Translations under genes and position numbers: made by a program
In this document: positions 1 to 6,631 of the stretch, one piece after another
Position numbering within the stretch: the stretch's first letter is position 1
Layout: every line of letters begins with the position of its first letter
Notes under the pieces: model-generated
What the model was told of the DNA's origin: nothing
Databases searched by the model: none
The model's input: only the letters and a program-made list of their open reading frames with translations
Assembly (NCBI GenBank): GCA_023422695.1
Contig: JAFAGN010000042.1
Coordinates: 1-12,889, forward strand
Direction of reading: 5' to 3'
Origin: Pseudomonadota bacterium
GTDB taxonomy: Bacteria > Pseudomonadota > Alphaproteobacteria > Sphingomonadales > Sphingomonadaceae
DNA length: 12,889 nt

Positions 1-8
1 ACCGATGG

Positions 9-36
9 GTGTCTCGACTTCGCTCGACACGAACGG
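9..36. repeat. Short interspersed palindromic repeat (sphingomonad intergenic type)
   Basis: The sequence GTGTCTCGACTTCGCTCGACAC followed by GAACGG can fold as GTG, a two-base bulge, TCGA, a six-base loop, TCGA and CAC. It lies just beyond the stop codon of leuS and continues towards the left edge of the window. I recognise this from memory as a common short intergenic repeat of Sphingomonadaceae. No second copy occurs in this window, so its repeat nature is knowledge-based rather than shown here. It could also serve as a weak stem-loop at the 3' end of the leuS transcript. Confidence 0.5.
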
Positions 37-67
37 AAAATGAAGCGGTTCGTTCCCGTAAATCCCG

Positions 68-2632
68 TCAGGGAACAATGTTCACCAAACGGTCAGGGAC
101 CACAATCACCTTCTTGGGTACCGCACCGCCGAGCAGTTCGACGATGCGCGGGCGCGCCAGCGCCGCGGCCTCGATGGCGTCCTTGTCCAGCCCCTTGGCC
201 AGCGTCATCGTATCGCGCAGCTTGCCCGCCATCTGAATGGCGATGGTCACCTCGTCGTCGACCAGCAGCGCCGGATCGGCCACCGGCCACGCGGCGTCGG
301 CGATCAGCGTCGTGGTTCGCTGCGCCGGCGGCAGCGCCGCCCAGGCTTCTTCGGCGAGATGCGGCAGCATCGGCGCGACGAGCCGGATCAGCGTCAGACA
401 CGCTTCGGCGCGGGTCGCCGACGGTTTCGCCTTTTCGATGTCATTGGCCAGCGCGTGAATTTTCGCCACCGCCTTGTTGAAACCAAGCGATTCGATGTCG
501 GCAGCGACCCCGGCGATCGCCTGATGCAGCTTGCGCGCCAGACCCTTGTCCTCGCCGCCGTCGCCGACATTTTCGGTGTCACCGAACAGGCGCCACAGCC
601 GCTGGACAAAGCGCCATGCGCCCTCGATCCCCGCCTCGCTCCACGGCAGGTCGCGTTCGGGCGGGCTGTCGGACAGCATGAACCAGCGCGTGGCGTCGGC
701 GCCATATTGATCGAGGATCGTGTCGGGATCGACGACATTCTTCTTCGATTTCGACATCTTGATCACCCGGCCGACATCGACCGGCGCGCCGTCGGCTTCC
801 AGCGTGGCACCGTCGGCGCTGCGGCTGATTTCGTCAGGGGTGAAAAAGATCGGCGGCAGGCCTTCGCCCTGCGACCGGCTGTAGGTTTCGTGCGTCACCA
901 TGCCCTGGGTAAACAGGCTGGCGAAGGGTTCGACGATGTCGATCATCCCCATCTTGTGCAGCGCGCGCGTCCAGAAGCGCGCGTAGAGCAGGTGGAGGAT
1001 CGCATGTTCGACGCCGCCGATATATTGGTCGATCGGCAGCCAGCGACGGATCACCGCGGGATCGAACGGCTTGTCGCTGGGCGCGCTGGCGAAGCGCAGG
1101 AAGTACCACGACGAATCGACAAAAGTGTCGAGCGTGTCGGTTTCGCGCCGCGCCGCGCCGCCGCACGTCGGACAGGCGACATGCTTCCACGTCGGATGAC
1201 GATCGAGCGGGTTGCCGGGGACCGAAAAATCGGCATCCTCGGGCAGCACGACGGGCAGCTGGCTCTTGGGCACCGGCAGCAGGCCGCACGCATCGCAGTG
1301 GATGAACGGGATCGGCGTCCCCCAATAGCGCTGGCGCGACACGCCCCAGTCGCGCAACCGCCACACCGTCGTACCCTTGCCCCAGCCTTCATGTTCGGCG
1401 CGGGCGATGACGGCGGCCTGGGCTTCGTCGATCGTCATGCCGTCGAGGAAGTGGCTGTTCACCAGCTTGCCGGGGCCGGTATAGGCTTCGTCGCCGGTAA
1501 AATGCTGCGCCGTCTCGTCGCCATCAGCGATGACGCGGTGAACGGGCAGGCCATATTTGCGCGAGAAATCCAGGTCGCGCTGGTCGTGCGCCGGACAGCC
1601 GAAGATCGCGCCGGTGCCATAATCCATCAGCACATAGTTCACGACCCAGACCGGCATATGCCAATTGGGATCGAGCGGATGTTCGACCGCCAGCCCGGTG
1701 TCGAAACCCATCTTCTCGGCGGTATCGAGCTGTTCGGCGGCGGTCCCCTGACGGCGGCATTCCTCGATGAACGCTGCCAACTCGGGCGAATCCTTCGCCA
1801 GCCGCTCGGCGAGCGGATGGTCGGGCGAGATCGCGGCGAAGCTGGCGCCGAACAGCGTGTCGGGGCGCGTCGTAAAGACGTCGAAGCCCGGCGCGCCGCC
1901 CGCCAGTTTGAAGCTGAATTCCAGCCCCTGCGACTTGCCGATCCAGTTTTCCTGCATCAGCCGCACCTTGTCGGGCCATTTGTCGAGGGTGCCGAGCCCT
2001 TCGAGCAGCTCGTCGGCAAAGTCGGTGATCTTGAGGAACCACTGCGACAGCTTTTTCTTTTCGACCAGCGCGCCCGAGCGCCAGCCGCGGCCGTCGATCA
2101 CCTGTTCATTGGCGAGCACGGTCATGTCGACCGGGTCCCAGTTGACGTAGCTTTCCTTGCGCGTGACCAGCCCCGCGGCGAACAGGTCGAGGAACAGCGC
2201 CTGTTCCTGGCCGTAATAATCGGGATCGCAGGTCGCGAGCTCGCGGCTCCAGTCGATCGCCAGGCCGAGCCGCTTCAGCTGCGCGCGCATCGCGGCGATA
2301 TTGTCGCGGGTCCAGCCGCCGGGGTGGACGCCCTTTTCCATCGCGGCATTTTCGGCCGGCATCCCGAACGCATCCCAGCCCATCGGGTGGAGCACGTCGT
2401 GCCCGGTCATTTTCTTGAACCGCGCCAGCACGTCGCCCATCGTATAGTTGCGGACGTGGCCGACATGGATGCGTCCCGACGGATAGGGAAACATCTCGAG
2501 GATATAGGCTTTCGGCTTGTCGGCCCCATCCGAATTTTTGGAGTCGGTGGTGGCAAAGCTGTTCGCCGCCTCCCACGCCTGTTGCCAGCGGACGTCGGCG
2601 GCGAGGGCGCCAAAGCGCGGTTCGCGGGTCAT
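68..2632 (-). CDS. leuS: Leucyl-tRNA synthetase
   Basis: Class Ia aminoacyl-tRNA synthetase that charges tRNA-Leu with leucine in the cytoplasm. The 854-residue length is normal for bacterial LeuRS. Visible landmarks, in order: the HIGH-type signature HVGH at 56-59; the CP1 editing domain with the threonine-rich TTRPDTLFG at 254-262 and GTGAIFGCPAHDQRD from about 339, which carries the editing-site Asp; a zinc-type insert with Cys pairs at 446/449 and 487/490; the class I strand DTLDTFVDSSWY from about 499; KMSKS at 625-629; and an anticodon-binding C-terminus with EEAW. The ATG start gives the expected short N-terminus before the YPSGRIHVGH region. The DUF3576 lipoprotein gene lies 51 bp upstream on the same strand, so the two are probably co-transcribed. 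In many alphaproteobacteria lptE and holA follow leuS; neither starts within the 67 bases left in the window. Confidence 0.98.
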   Translation of the reverse strand: MTREPRFGALAADVRWQQAWEAANSFATTDSKNSDGADKPKAYILEMFPYPSGRIHVGHVRNYTMGDVLARFKKMTGHDVLHPMGWDAFGMPAENAAMEKGVHPGGWTRDNIAAMRAQLKRLGLAIDWSRELATCDPDYYGQEQALFLDLFAAGLVTRKESYVNWDPVDMTVLANEQVIDGRGWRSGALVEKKKLSQWFLKITDFADELLEGLGTLDKWPDKVRLMQENWIGKSQGLEFSFKLAGGAPGFDVFTTRPDTLFGASFAAISPDHPLAERLAKDSPELAAFIEECRRQGTAAEQLDTAEKMGFDTGLAVEHPLDPNWHMPVWVVNYVLMDYGTGAIFGCPAHDQRDLDFSRKYGLPVHRVIADGDETAQHFTGDEAYTGPGKLVNSHFLDGMTIDEAQAAVIARAEHEGWGKGTTVWRLRDWGVSRQRYWGTPIPFIHCDACGLLPVPKSQLPVVLPEDADFSVPGNPLDRHPTWKHVACPTCGGAARRETDTLDTFVDSSWYFLRFASAPSDKPFDPAVIRRWLPIDQYIGGVEHAILHLLYARFWTRALHKMGMIDIVEPFASLFTQGMVTHETYSRSQGEGLPPIFFTPDEISRSADGATLEADGAPVDVGRVIKMSKSKKNVVDPDTILDQYGADATRWFMLSDSPPERDLPWSEAGIEGAWRFVQRLWRLFGDTENVGDGGEDKGLARKLHQAIAGVAADIESLGFNKAVAKIHALANDIEKAKPSATRAEACLTLIRLVAPMLPHLAEEAWAALPPAQRTTTLIADAAWPVADPALLVDDEVTIAIQMAGKLRDTMTLAKGLDKDAIEAAALARPRIVELLGGAVPKKVIVVPDRLVNIVP

Positions 2633-2683
2633 TTTTCTGTTACCCCGTTTGTCTGTGTGTCGGCGCGAGCCCGCGCCGCCGGA

Positions 2684-3157
2684 TTAGTCCTTGAAGGCGC
2701 TGCGGCGCAGGTCGCGGGCGCGGGTGAGGATGATTTCCTCAAGCTTCTGCACCGTCGCCGCCTGGACCGGCGCATCGACCCATGCCGTGCCCTGTGCCAC
2801 CTGGCGCGAGGCGGCGACGCGCAGCGCGTCGGCGCGCAGATCGCGGTCGAGGATGGACACCGTCACCTTCATCCGCTCGCCCGGATTGCCCGGGTTCGCA
2901 TACCAGTCGGTGATGATCACGCCGCCCGACGAATCGGCCTGCAGCAACGGCATGAACGACAGCGCATCGAGCGAGGCGCGCCACAAATAGCTGTTGACGC
3001 CAATCGTCGTCACCTGGCTGGCGGCGAGGTCGGCGCGCGGCCGGTCCTTGCTGGCGCAGGCCGAAAGTCCAAGCGCCGCGAGCCCGAGCAGTGCGAACGC
3101 GATCGGACGACGACCGCGTGCGGCAGCGCGCTGGGCAAGGACGGAAAGCTGGGACAT
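2684..3157 (-). CDS. DUF3576 family lipoprotein
   Basis: A 157-residue predicted lipoprotein of unknown biochemical function. Residues 1-33 form a lipoprotein signal with a basic n-region, an h-region around AFALLGLAALG and the lipobox LSAC, placing the lipidated Cys at 34. The mature part carries the DUF3576 core: GVNSYLWRASLDALSFMPL, then GVIITDWY, then ERMKVTVSILDRDLRADALRV. The family is characteristic of alphaproteobacteria and is usually encoded directly upstream of leuS, as here. The ATG is preceded by AAGGTG about 8 bases upstream. An AT-rich TATAAG overlaps that site (3169-3174, minus strand) and could be a -10 element, but it would give an almost leaderless transcript. The gene faces away from the secreted-protein gene at 3438 and shares a 280-bp upstream region with it. 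An envelope role is inferred only from lipidation. Confidence 0.9.
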   Translation of the reverse strand: MSQLSVLAQRAAARGRRPIAFALLGLAALGLSACASKDRPRADLAASQVTTIGVNSYLWRASLDALSFMPLLQADSSGGVIITDWYANPGNPGERMKVTVSILDRDLRADALRVAASRQVAQGTAWVDAPVQAATVQKLEEIILTRARDLRRSAFKD

Positions 3158-3288
3158 GCCGATAACACCTTATATTTTGGGCGCCGCCGGAACAGGAGAA
3201 CCGCGCCGCGCAGAACGGGATTGCCAGCGTCTCTATCGTCCTTGCCGCCGCCCCGCAAGCGCGGCAATTTCACCGGTGTCCCGGTTCA

Positions 3289-3304
3289 GATTCTGGTCAG
3301 AATC
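3289..3304. promoter_or_regulatory. 16-bp palindrome, candidate operator in divergent promoter region
   Basis: GATTCTGGTCAGAATC is an inverted repeat with 7-bp arms (GATTCTG and CAGAATC) around GT. It lies between the divergently transcribed DUF3576 lipoprotein and the secreted-protein gene. Another exact copy of the eight-base half-site, as CCAGAATC, lies at 3406-3413, 25 bases before the plus-strand start codon. This layout fits a dimeric regulator, possibly binding two places. I do not recognise the motif as belonging to a named regulator family. Confidence 0.35.
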
Positions 3305-3332
3305 GGGTTCGACTGTGGTGATCGCGCAACAA

Positions 3333-3363
3333 TTTCATGCAAAAGCGGTTTTGCTGTAATAAT
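3333..3363 (+). promoter_or_regulatory. Possible sigma-70-like promoter for the secreted-protein gene
   Basis: AATAAT at 3358-3363 is one mismatch from the TATAAT consensus and stands out as AT-rich in a GC-rich region. A weak -35-like TTTCAT lies at 3333-3338 with a 19-base spacer, slightly long. It would give a leader of about 65 bases containing the CCAGAATC half-site. The assignment rests on base composition and one good hexamer, so it is weak. Confidence 0.25.
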
Positions 3364-3437
3364 TTGCCGGGATTCACTGGCAAAATGGTCGCAGGAAGCC
3401 TATCTCCAGAATCACTTGGGGTTGGAGTCGCAGGGTT

Positions 3438-4151
3438 ATGACGCGGAAACCGCGGCATTTTTGGAAAGGTAGCCTCACCGCTTTGGCGGTGGTTTCGCTT
3501 GCCTTGCCGCCTGCGCTCGCGGCGATGTCGCGCTCCGAACGCATCCGCGACACCGCCTTGTCCGAAACGCTGCTGGGCCAGTTCACCCCCGCGTCGGGCG
3601 ATCCGCGCCTGATCGCGCGCTACGCCAAAATGTCGGCCGAACAGCGCCGCAGCTTCAGCTTCACCCCGGCGCTCACCGACGAGAGCCGCAAGAACCGTGC
3701 GATCACCGTCGTGATTCGCGCCCGCGACGATGCGTCGAGCGCGGCGCGCACCTCCGCGCTGGCCGCGGGCCGCACCGCACCGATCGCCATCACGCCGGTC
3801 GCCTATAATCTGGGCGCGTCGGTCGGGTTCGAAAAATTCGTCACGCCCGCGCTGCCGCGCGGCACCGACCTCAGGAACCTGCCGGTCGCCAAGGCGCCCG
3901 AACAGGCCGAAAAGAAATCGCGCTTCGCGACGCGGATGATCAACCGTCCCGCCGACCCGAGCGGCGCGACCGACCGCATCACCTCGCCCGGCGACGCCAG
4001 CGCGGTCGATGTCGTCAGCAGCTATCGCCTGACCAAGAACATCGATGTCACCGCCGGCGTCCGCTATCGCAGCGACGACCGCGTCGAACCGCTGACCGAT
4101 GCGCGCCGCGACAGCCAGGCGGTCTATGTCGGAACCGCCTTCCGCTTCTAA
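3438..4151 (+). CDS. Secreted protein of unknown function, possible outer-membrane association
   Basis: A 237-residue protein that I do not recognise. Residues 1 to about 29 form a clear Sec signal peptide: basic MTRKPRHFWKG, a hydrophobic stretch TALAVVSLALPPA, and an ALA cleavage site. The mature part is rich in Ala, Arg, Ser and Thr with no cysteine. The C-terminal 45 residues contain alternating polar/hydrophobic segments (IDVTAGVRYRS and AVYVGTAFRF) ending in Phe. This resembles the terminal beta-strand signature of outer-membrane proteins, but the protein as a whole is not strand-rich enough to be called a porin. GGAG lies 10 bases before the ATG. The gene is monocistronic: it has a divergent neighbour upstream and a convergent one downstream, with an inverted repeat right after its stop codon. 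The signal peptide is firm; the location beyond the periplasm is a guess. Confidence 0.75.
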   Translation: MTRKPRHFWKGSLTALAVVSLALPPALAAMSRSERIRDTALSETLLGQFTPASGDPRLIARYAKMSAEQRRSFSFTPALTDESRKNRAITVVIRARDDASSAARTSALAAGRTAPIAITPVAYNLGASVGFEKFVTPALPRGTDLRNLPVAKAPEQAEKKSRFATRMINRPADPSGATDRITSPGDASAVDVVSSYRLTKNIDVTAGVRYRSDDRVEPLTDARRDSQAVYVGTAFRF

Positions 4152-4169
4152 GTCTGCGTTTAAGCTGAA

Positions 4170-4255
4170 CCGTTCGCCCTGAGCTTGTCGAAGGGCTGTC
4201 CTTTCTTGTGACCTTGGGAGGAAGAACGGTGCTTCGACAAGCTCAGCATAAACGG
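4170..4255. repeat. Long imperfect inverted repeat between convergent genes (REP-like, possible bidirectional terminator)
   Basis: CTGAGCTTGTCGAAG at 4179-4193 is perfectly complementary, over 15 bp, to CTTCGACAAGCTCAG at 4232-4246. CCGTT (4170-4174) pairs with AACGG (4251-4255) as an outer extension across a 4-base mismatch. Inside the roughly 38-base loop, TTCTT (4203-4207) can pair with AAGAA near 4222. The element fills the gap between two convergent stop codons (4151 and 4258), a natural place for a two-way transcription stop. There is no clean poly-T tail, so the terminator role is inferred. The left arm extends to CCCTGAGCTTGTCGAAGGG, which recurs with one mismatch at 12871-12889, supporting a dispersed repeat family. 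Confidence 0.75.
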
Positions 4256-4257
4256 GT

Positions 4258-4875
4258 TTAAGGATCGCGCGATTCATCCGCACGACACCTCAGTCGCTGC
4301 TGCGCCGCTTTTTCTTCCCACGCATCGATTGCGGCCCAGCCGGGTTTGATACCGCTCGCGCGGCGAAGCGTCCGCGCTCGATGCGGGGTCATCCCGCCCA
4401 GCGCAATCGGCCGCCCCCCCGCGAGCCGCGCCAGCCGCAGCCATTCAGCCAGGCCAAGCGCCGAAGCGCCGGGATGCGAGCGGGTCGGGTGGAGCGGCGA
4501 AATGAATATGCCGTCGGCCTTTGCCTGGCGCGCGCGGCGGGCCTCGTCCGCGTCGTGCACTGGCATTGTCACCACCTGCCCAAGGCGGTGCGCTTGCGCC
4601 GCACGGCGCGCGTCACGCTGGCGGAGGTGCACGCCATCGGCGCCCCAGCGCCGCGCCACGTCGGGCGTACCGGCGAGAAGAACCGTCAGGTGGCGCGCTT
4701 TTGCGACGCGCATCAACCGCCGCAACAGGCGCCAGCGCGCGCCGCGGGTCAGGCTGTCGTGGCGCAGGACGATTCCGCTGCCCGGCGGCAGCAACGCCGC
4801 CAATCGGACGACACCGACCCCAAGCCGCTCGTCGCTGAACAGCCATTGCGGCGGCAGGGGGTGGCGTCGAACCAT
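4258..4875 (-). CDS. Divergent thiamine-phosphate-synthase/TenI-like protein
   Basis: A 205-residue protein of the TMP-synthase/TenI (ThiE-like) TIM-barrel family. ThiE joins HMP-PP and HET-P into thiamine phosphate; TenI is its non-synthase relative. Family landmarks: SDERLG at 14-19 (usually TD); GADGVHLRQRD at 78-88, with the two Asp that bind Mg in ThiE; FISPLHPTRSHPGA at 114-127, matching the ThiE FPTxTKxD segment; and IALGGMTP at 157-164. Departures: the N-terminal QLREK-type substrate motif is replaced by VLRHDSL at 36-42, the TK lysine is Arg, and the last phosphate-binding loop reads AAIDAW rather than a GVAVISAI-type segment. It is very Arg-rich. AGGAAGG sits close before the ATG. 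No other thiamine gene is nearby. Fold membership is fairly sure; thiamine phosphate synthase activity is doubtful. Confidence 0.75.
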   Translation of the reverse strand: MVRRHPLPPQWLFSDERLGVGVVRLAALLPPGSGIVLRHDSLTRGARWRLLRRLMRVAKARHLTVLLAGTPDVARRWGADGVHLRQRDARRAAQAHRLGQVVTMPVHDADEARRARQAKADGIFISPLHPTRSHPGASALGLAEWLRLARLAGGRPIALGGMTPHRARTLRRASGIKPGWAAIDAWEEKAAQQRLRCRADESRDP

Positions 4876-4931
4876 CGCCCTTCCTATAGGCGCGTCGCGG
4901 GCGCACGCAACGCGCCGGGATGGGAAGAATG

Positions 4932-5594
4932 ATGAGCGACGCGGCGGACAGACTGGCTGAAGTAAAGGCGAAGATCGCCGACGCGGCGACGCGCGCGCAG
5001 CGGCGCGCCGACGACATCTGCCTGATCGCGGTGTCGAAAACGCACGACGCCGCCGCGATCCGTCCGCTGATCGCGGCGGGCCAGCGTCACTTTGGCGAGA
5101 ACCGCGTTCAGGAGGCCGCGGCGAAATGGCCCCAACTGCGCGCCGAAACCACCGACGTCAAACTCCACCTGATTGGCCAGCTGCAATCGAACAAGGCCGA
5201 CGAAGCGGTCGCGCTGTTCGACGCCATCCATTCGGTCGACCGCAGCTCACTGGTACAGGCACTCGCCAAGGCCTGCGAAAAGGCGGGTCGGCAGCCGCAG
5301 CTGTTCGTTCAGGTCAATATCGGCGACGAGGAGCAAAAGGGCGGCTGCACGGTCGCCGACCTGCCCGCATTGTTGGCCAAAGCCGCGGCCGCTGGGCTGA
5401 CGATCGACGGCCTGATGGCCATCCCCCCCGCCGACATCGAACCCGCGCCCTTCTTCGCGCTGCTCGACGAAATGGCCGAGCGGAACGGCCTGCCGGGACG
5501 CTCGATGGGGATGAGCGGCGATTATGAAACCGCCGTGATGCTGGGCGCGACGCATGTGCGCGTCGGGACGGCGCTGTTCGGGGCGCGGGGTTAA
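4932..5594 (+). CDS. yggS: YggS-family pyridoxal-phosphate homeostasis protein
   Basis: A PLP-binding, fold-type III (alanine-racemase-like barrel) cytoplasmic protein with no racemase activity, known to buffer PLP and affect amino-acid and keto-acid balance. Family blocks: LIAVSKTH, with the Schiff-base lysine at residue 36; HFGENRVQEA; HLIGQLQSNK; VQVNIGDEEQKGG; and the phosphate-binding C-terminal segment GMSGDYETAVMLGATHVRVG, ending at TALFG. The length of 220 residues is typical. In-frame ATGs occur at 4920, 4929 and 4932. I chose 4932 because GGAAG at 4923-4927 is then 4 bases upstream, while the other two starts lack a usable spacing. The gene is divergent from the ThiE-like gene, with only 56 bp between starts; that gap holds an eight-base palindrome, CCTATAGG, at 4883-4890. 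Confidence 0.95.
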   Translation: MSDAADRLAEVKAKIADAATRAQRRADDICLIAVSKTHDAAAIRPLIAAGQRHFGENRVQEAAAKWPQLRAETTDVKLHLIGQLQSNKADEAVALFDAIHSVDRSSLVQALAKACEKAGRQPQLFVQVNIGDEEQKGGCTVADLPALLAKAAAAGLTIDGLMAIPPADIEPAPFFALLDEMAERNGLPGRSMGMSGDYETAVMLGATHVRVGTALFGARG

Positions 5595-5644
5595 GTAGGT
5601 CATTTTAGCCGATTACCAAGATCGCAAACCGGGGTAGAGCTACG

Positions 5645-5666
5645 CCAACAGATTTGTTGGGGGAGG
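5645..5666 (+). promoter_or_regulatory. Hairpin abutting a strong Shine-Dalgarno
   Basis: CCAACA (5645-5650), loop GATT, TGTTGG (5655-5660) form a perfect 6-bp stem. Its 3' arm runs directly into GGGAGG (5661-5666), the ribosome-binding site of the gene starting at 5674. The last two G residues of the stem are also part of the purine run GGGGGAGG, so folding would partly occlude it. It is not followed by T residues, so a terminator for yggS is less likely than a translation-modulating hairpin. No regulatory role is proven. Confidence 0.4.
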
Positions 5667-5673
5667 TGCGGTG

Positions 5674-6597
5674 ATGACGCTCGTAGCAAGCCTGTTGCTA
5701 TTGATGTCATTCGATCAGGAACGAACCACCGCGCGCGAGGCCTCGCGGCCCCCGACATCGAAAACGACCGAATGTCATGCGCCAGAAGGATGGAATGACC
5801 TCGCGCAGCATAATCCACGCTATGTGGTGTTCGGCGAGCTCCACGGCACGCGACAAGGACCGGAATTCATCGGCAATTTGGCCTGCGCCCTCGCCTCCCA
5901 GGGAGAGCGCGTTCTGGTTGCCGTCGAAAAAAGCGCGACCGATGATCCGGCTCTGCAGACTGCCTGGGCGCTGCCCAAAGATCGGTTCCAAAAGTCTCTG
6001 GGGCAAATTGGCTGGATTGGACGGCAGGATGGCGTCGCCAGCCAAGCGATGTTTGCAATGCTCGTTGCCCTGCATGACCTGAAAGAAAGAGGCCTACCCG
6101 TCGGTATTGTCGCGTTCAACGGCGATCGCGATGCGGCTCAATCCCAGCGCTTTGCTGATTTGGCCGGGCAGGGACCACATGAAGCGGCGCAGGCGGAGAA
6201 TATCGTCCACGCCGCTCAGCAGGCCAATTATGATCGGGTGCTGATACTTGTCGGCAATTTCCATGCTCGGAAGCGAACGGTTGATCGGGGTGGTGTCCGG
6301 TTCGACCCGATGGCAGCGCGGCTCAATCGTTATGGCCATACCTTGGCGCTGAACATGCGCTACGCGGCCGGAACCAGCTGGAACTGCGTCCGCAAAGCCG
6401 CGCCGGCGGTTGATGACGGGAAACCTCTCACCGATGAAGGGCTAGATTGCGGCATCCATCAGATTCGGGGTAGCGCGGATCTTGGTCGCTCGCCTTTTGT
6501 CGAACTCGTTGCCACGGAAGATAGGACAGCGCACGACTATGACGGTTTCTTTTGGGTCGGGCCGATCACCGGTTCGCCGCCATTCGCCGGACAATGA
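5674..6597 (+). CDS. Secreted EreA/ChaN-like fold protein, function unknown
   Basis: A 307-residue protein with a short hydrophobic N-terminus (VASLLLLMS) that looks like a Sec signal or anchor. Sequence blocks suggest the EreA/ChaN/TraB-like superfamily: YVVFGELHG (GExH at 54-57), a further Glu at 64, LVAVEKS with Glu at 85, and ILVGNFHAR (NxHA at 195-198). In such proteins these His and Glu residues form the active or metal/haem site. The C-terminus ends YDGFFWVGPITGSPP, which I associate with secreted sphingomonad members. Cysteines occur at 34, 71, 238 and 259. ATG 5674 is preferred over GTG 5671 because it stands 7 bases after GGGAGG. Base composition is clearly lower in GC (about 55-62% in sampled rows) than the flanks, hinting at later acquisition. 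A substrate cannot be named. Confidence 0.75.
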   Translation: MTLVASLLLLMSFDQERTTAREASRPPTSKTTECHAPEGWNDLAQHNPRYVVFGELHGTRQGPEFIGNLACALASQGERVLVAVEKSATDDPALQTAWALPKDRFQKSLGQIGWIGRQDGVASQAMFAMLVALHDLKERGLPVGIVAFNGDRDAAQSQRFADLAGQGPHEAAQAENIVHAAQQANYDRVLILVGNFHARKRTVDRGGVRFDPMAARLNRYGHTLALNMRYAAGTSWNCVRKAAPAVDDGKPLTDEGLDCGIHQIRGSADLGRSPFVELVATEDRTAHDYDGFFWVGPITGSPPFAGQ

Positions 6598-6631
6598 TCA
6601 TCGCCGATTGCCAGAGGCACGGCATCAAGCG

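Noticed and set aside
359..3472. A 1037-codon open frame on the plus strand, antisense to leuS and the DUF3576 gene
   Set aside because: It mirrors two well-supported genes, has an Arg/Gly/Asp/Gln-rich composition without family motifs, and is the kind of open antisense frame that GC-rich codon use produces.
3297..4283. A 328-codon minus-strand open frame opposite the secreted-protein gene
   Set aside because: Its N-terminus translates the inverted repeat (the YAELVEAPFF type of reading) and the rest mirrors a gene with a clear signal peptide.
4883..4890. CCTATAGG as a shared -10 for the divergent ThiE-like and yggS genes
   Set aside because: For the minus strand it would start transcription at the start codon while also overlapping the Shine-Dalgarno, and no -35 is visible on either side. 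Only the palindrome itself is certain.
4920..4931. Longer YggS start at 4920 giving an MGRM extension
   Set aside because: GGGA would directly abut that ATG, while 4932 has GGAAG at a workable spacing and gives the usual YggS N-terminus.
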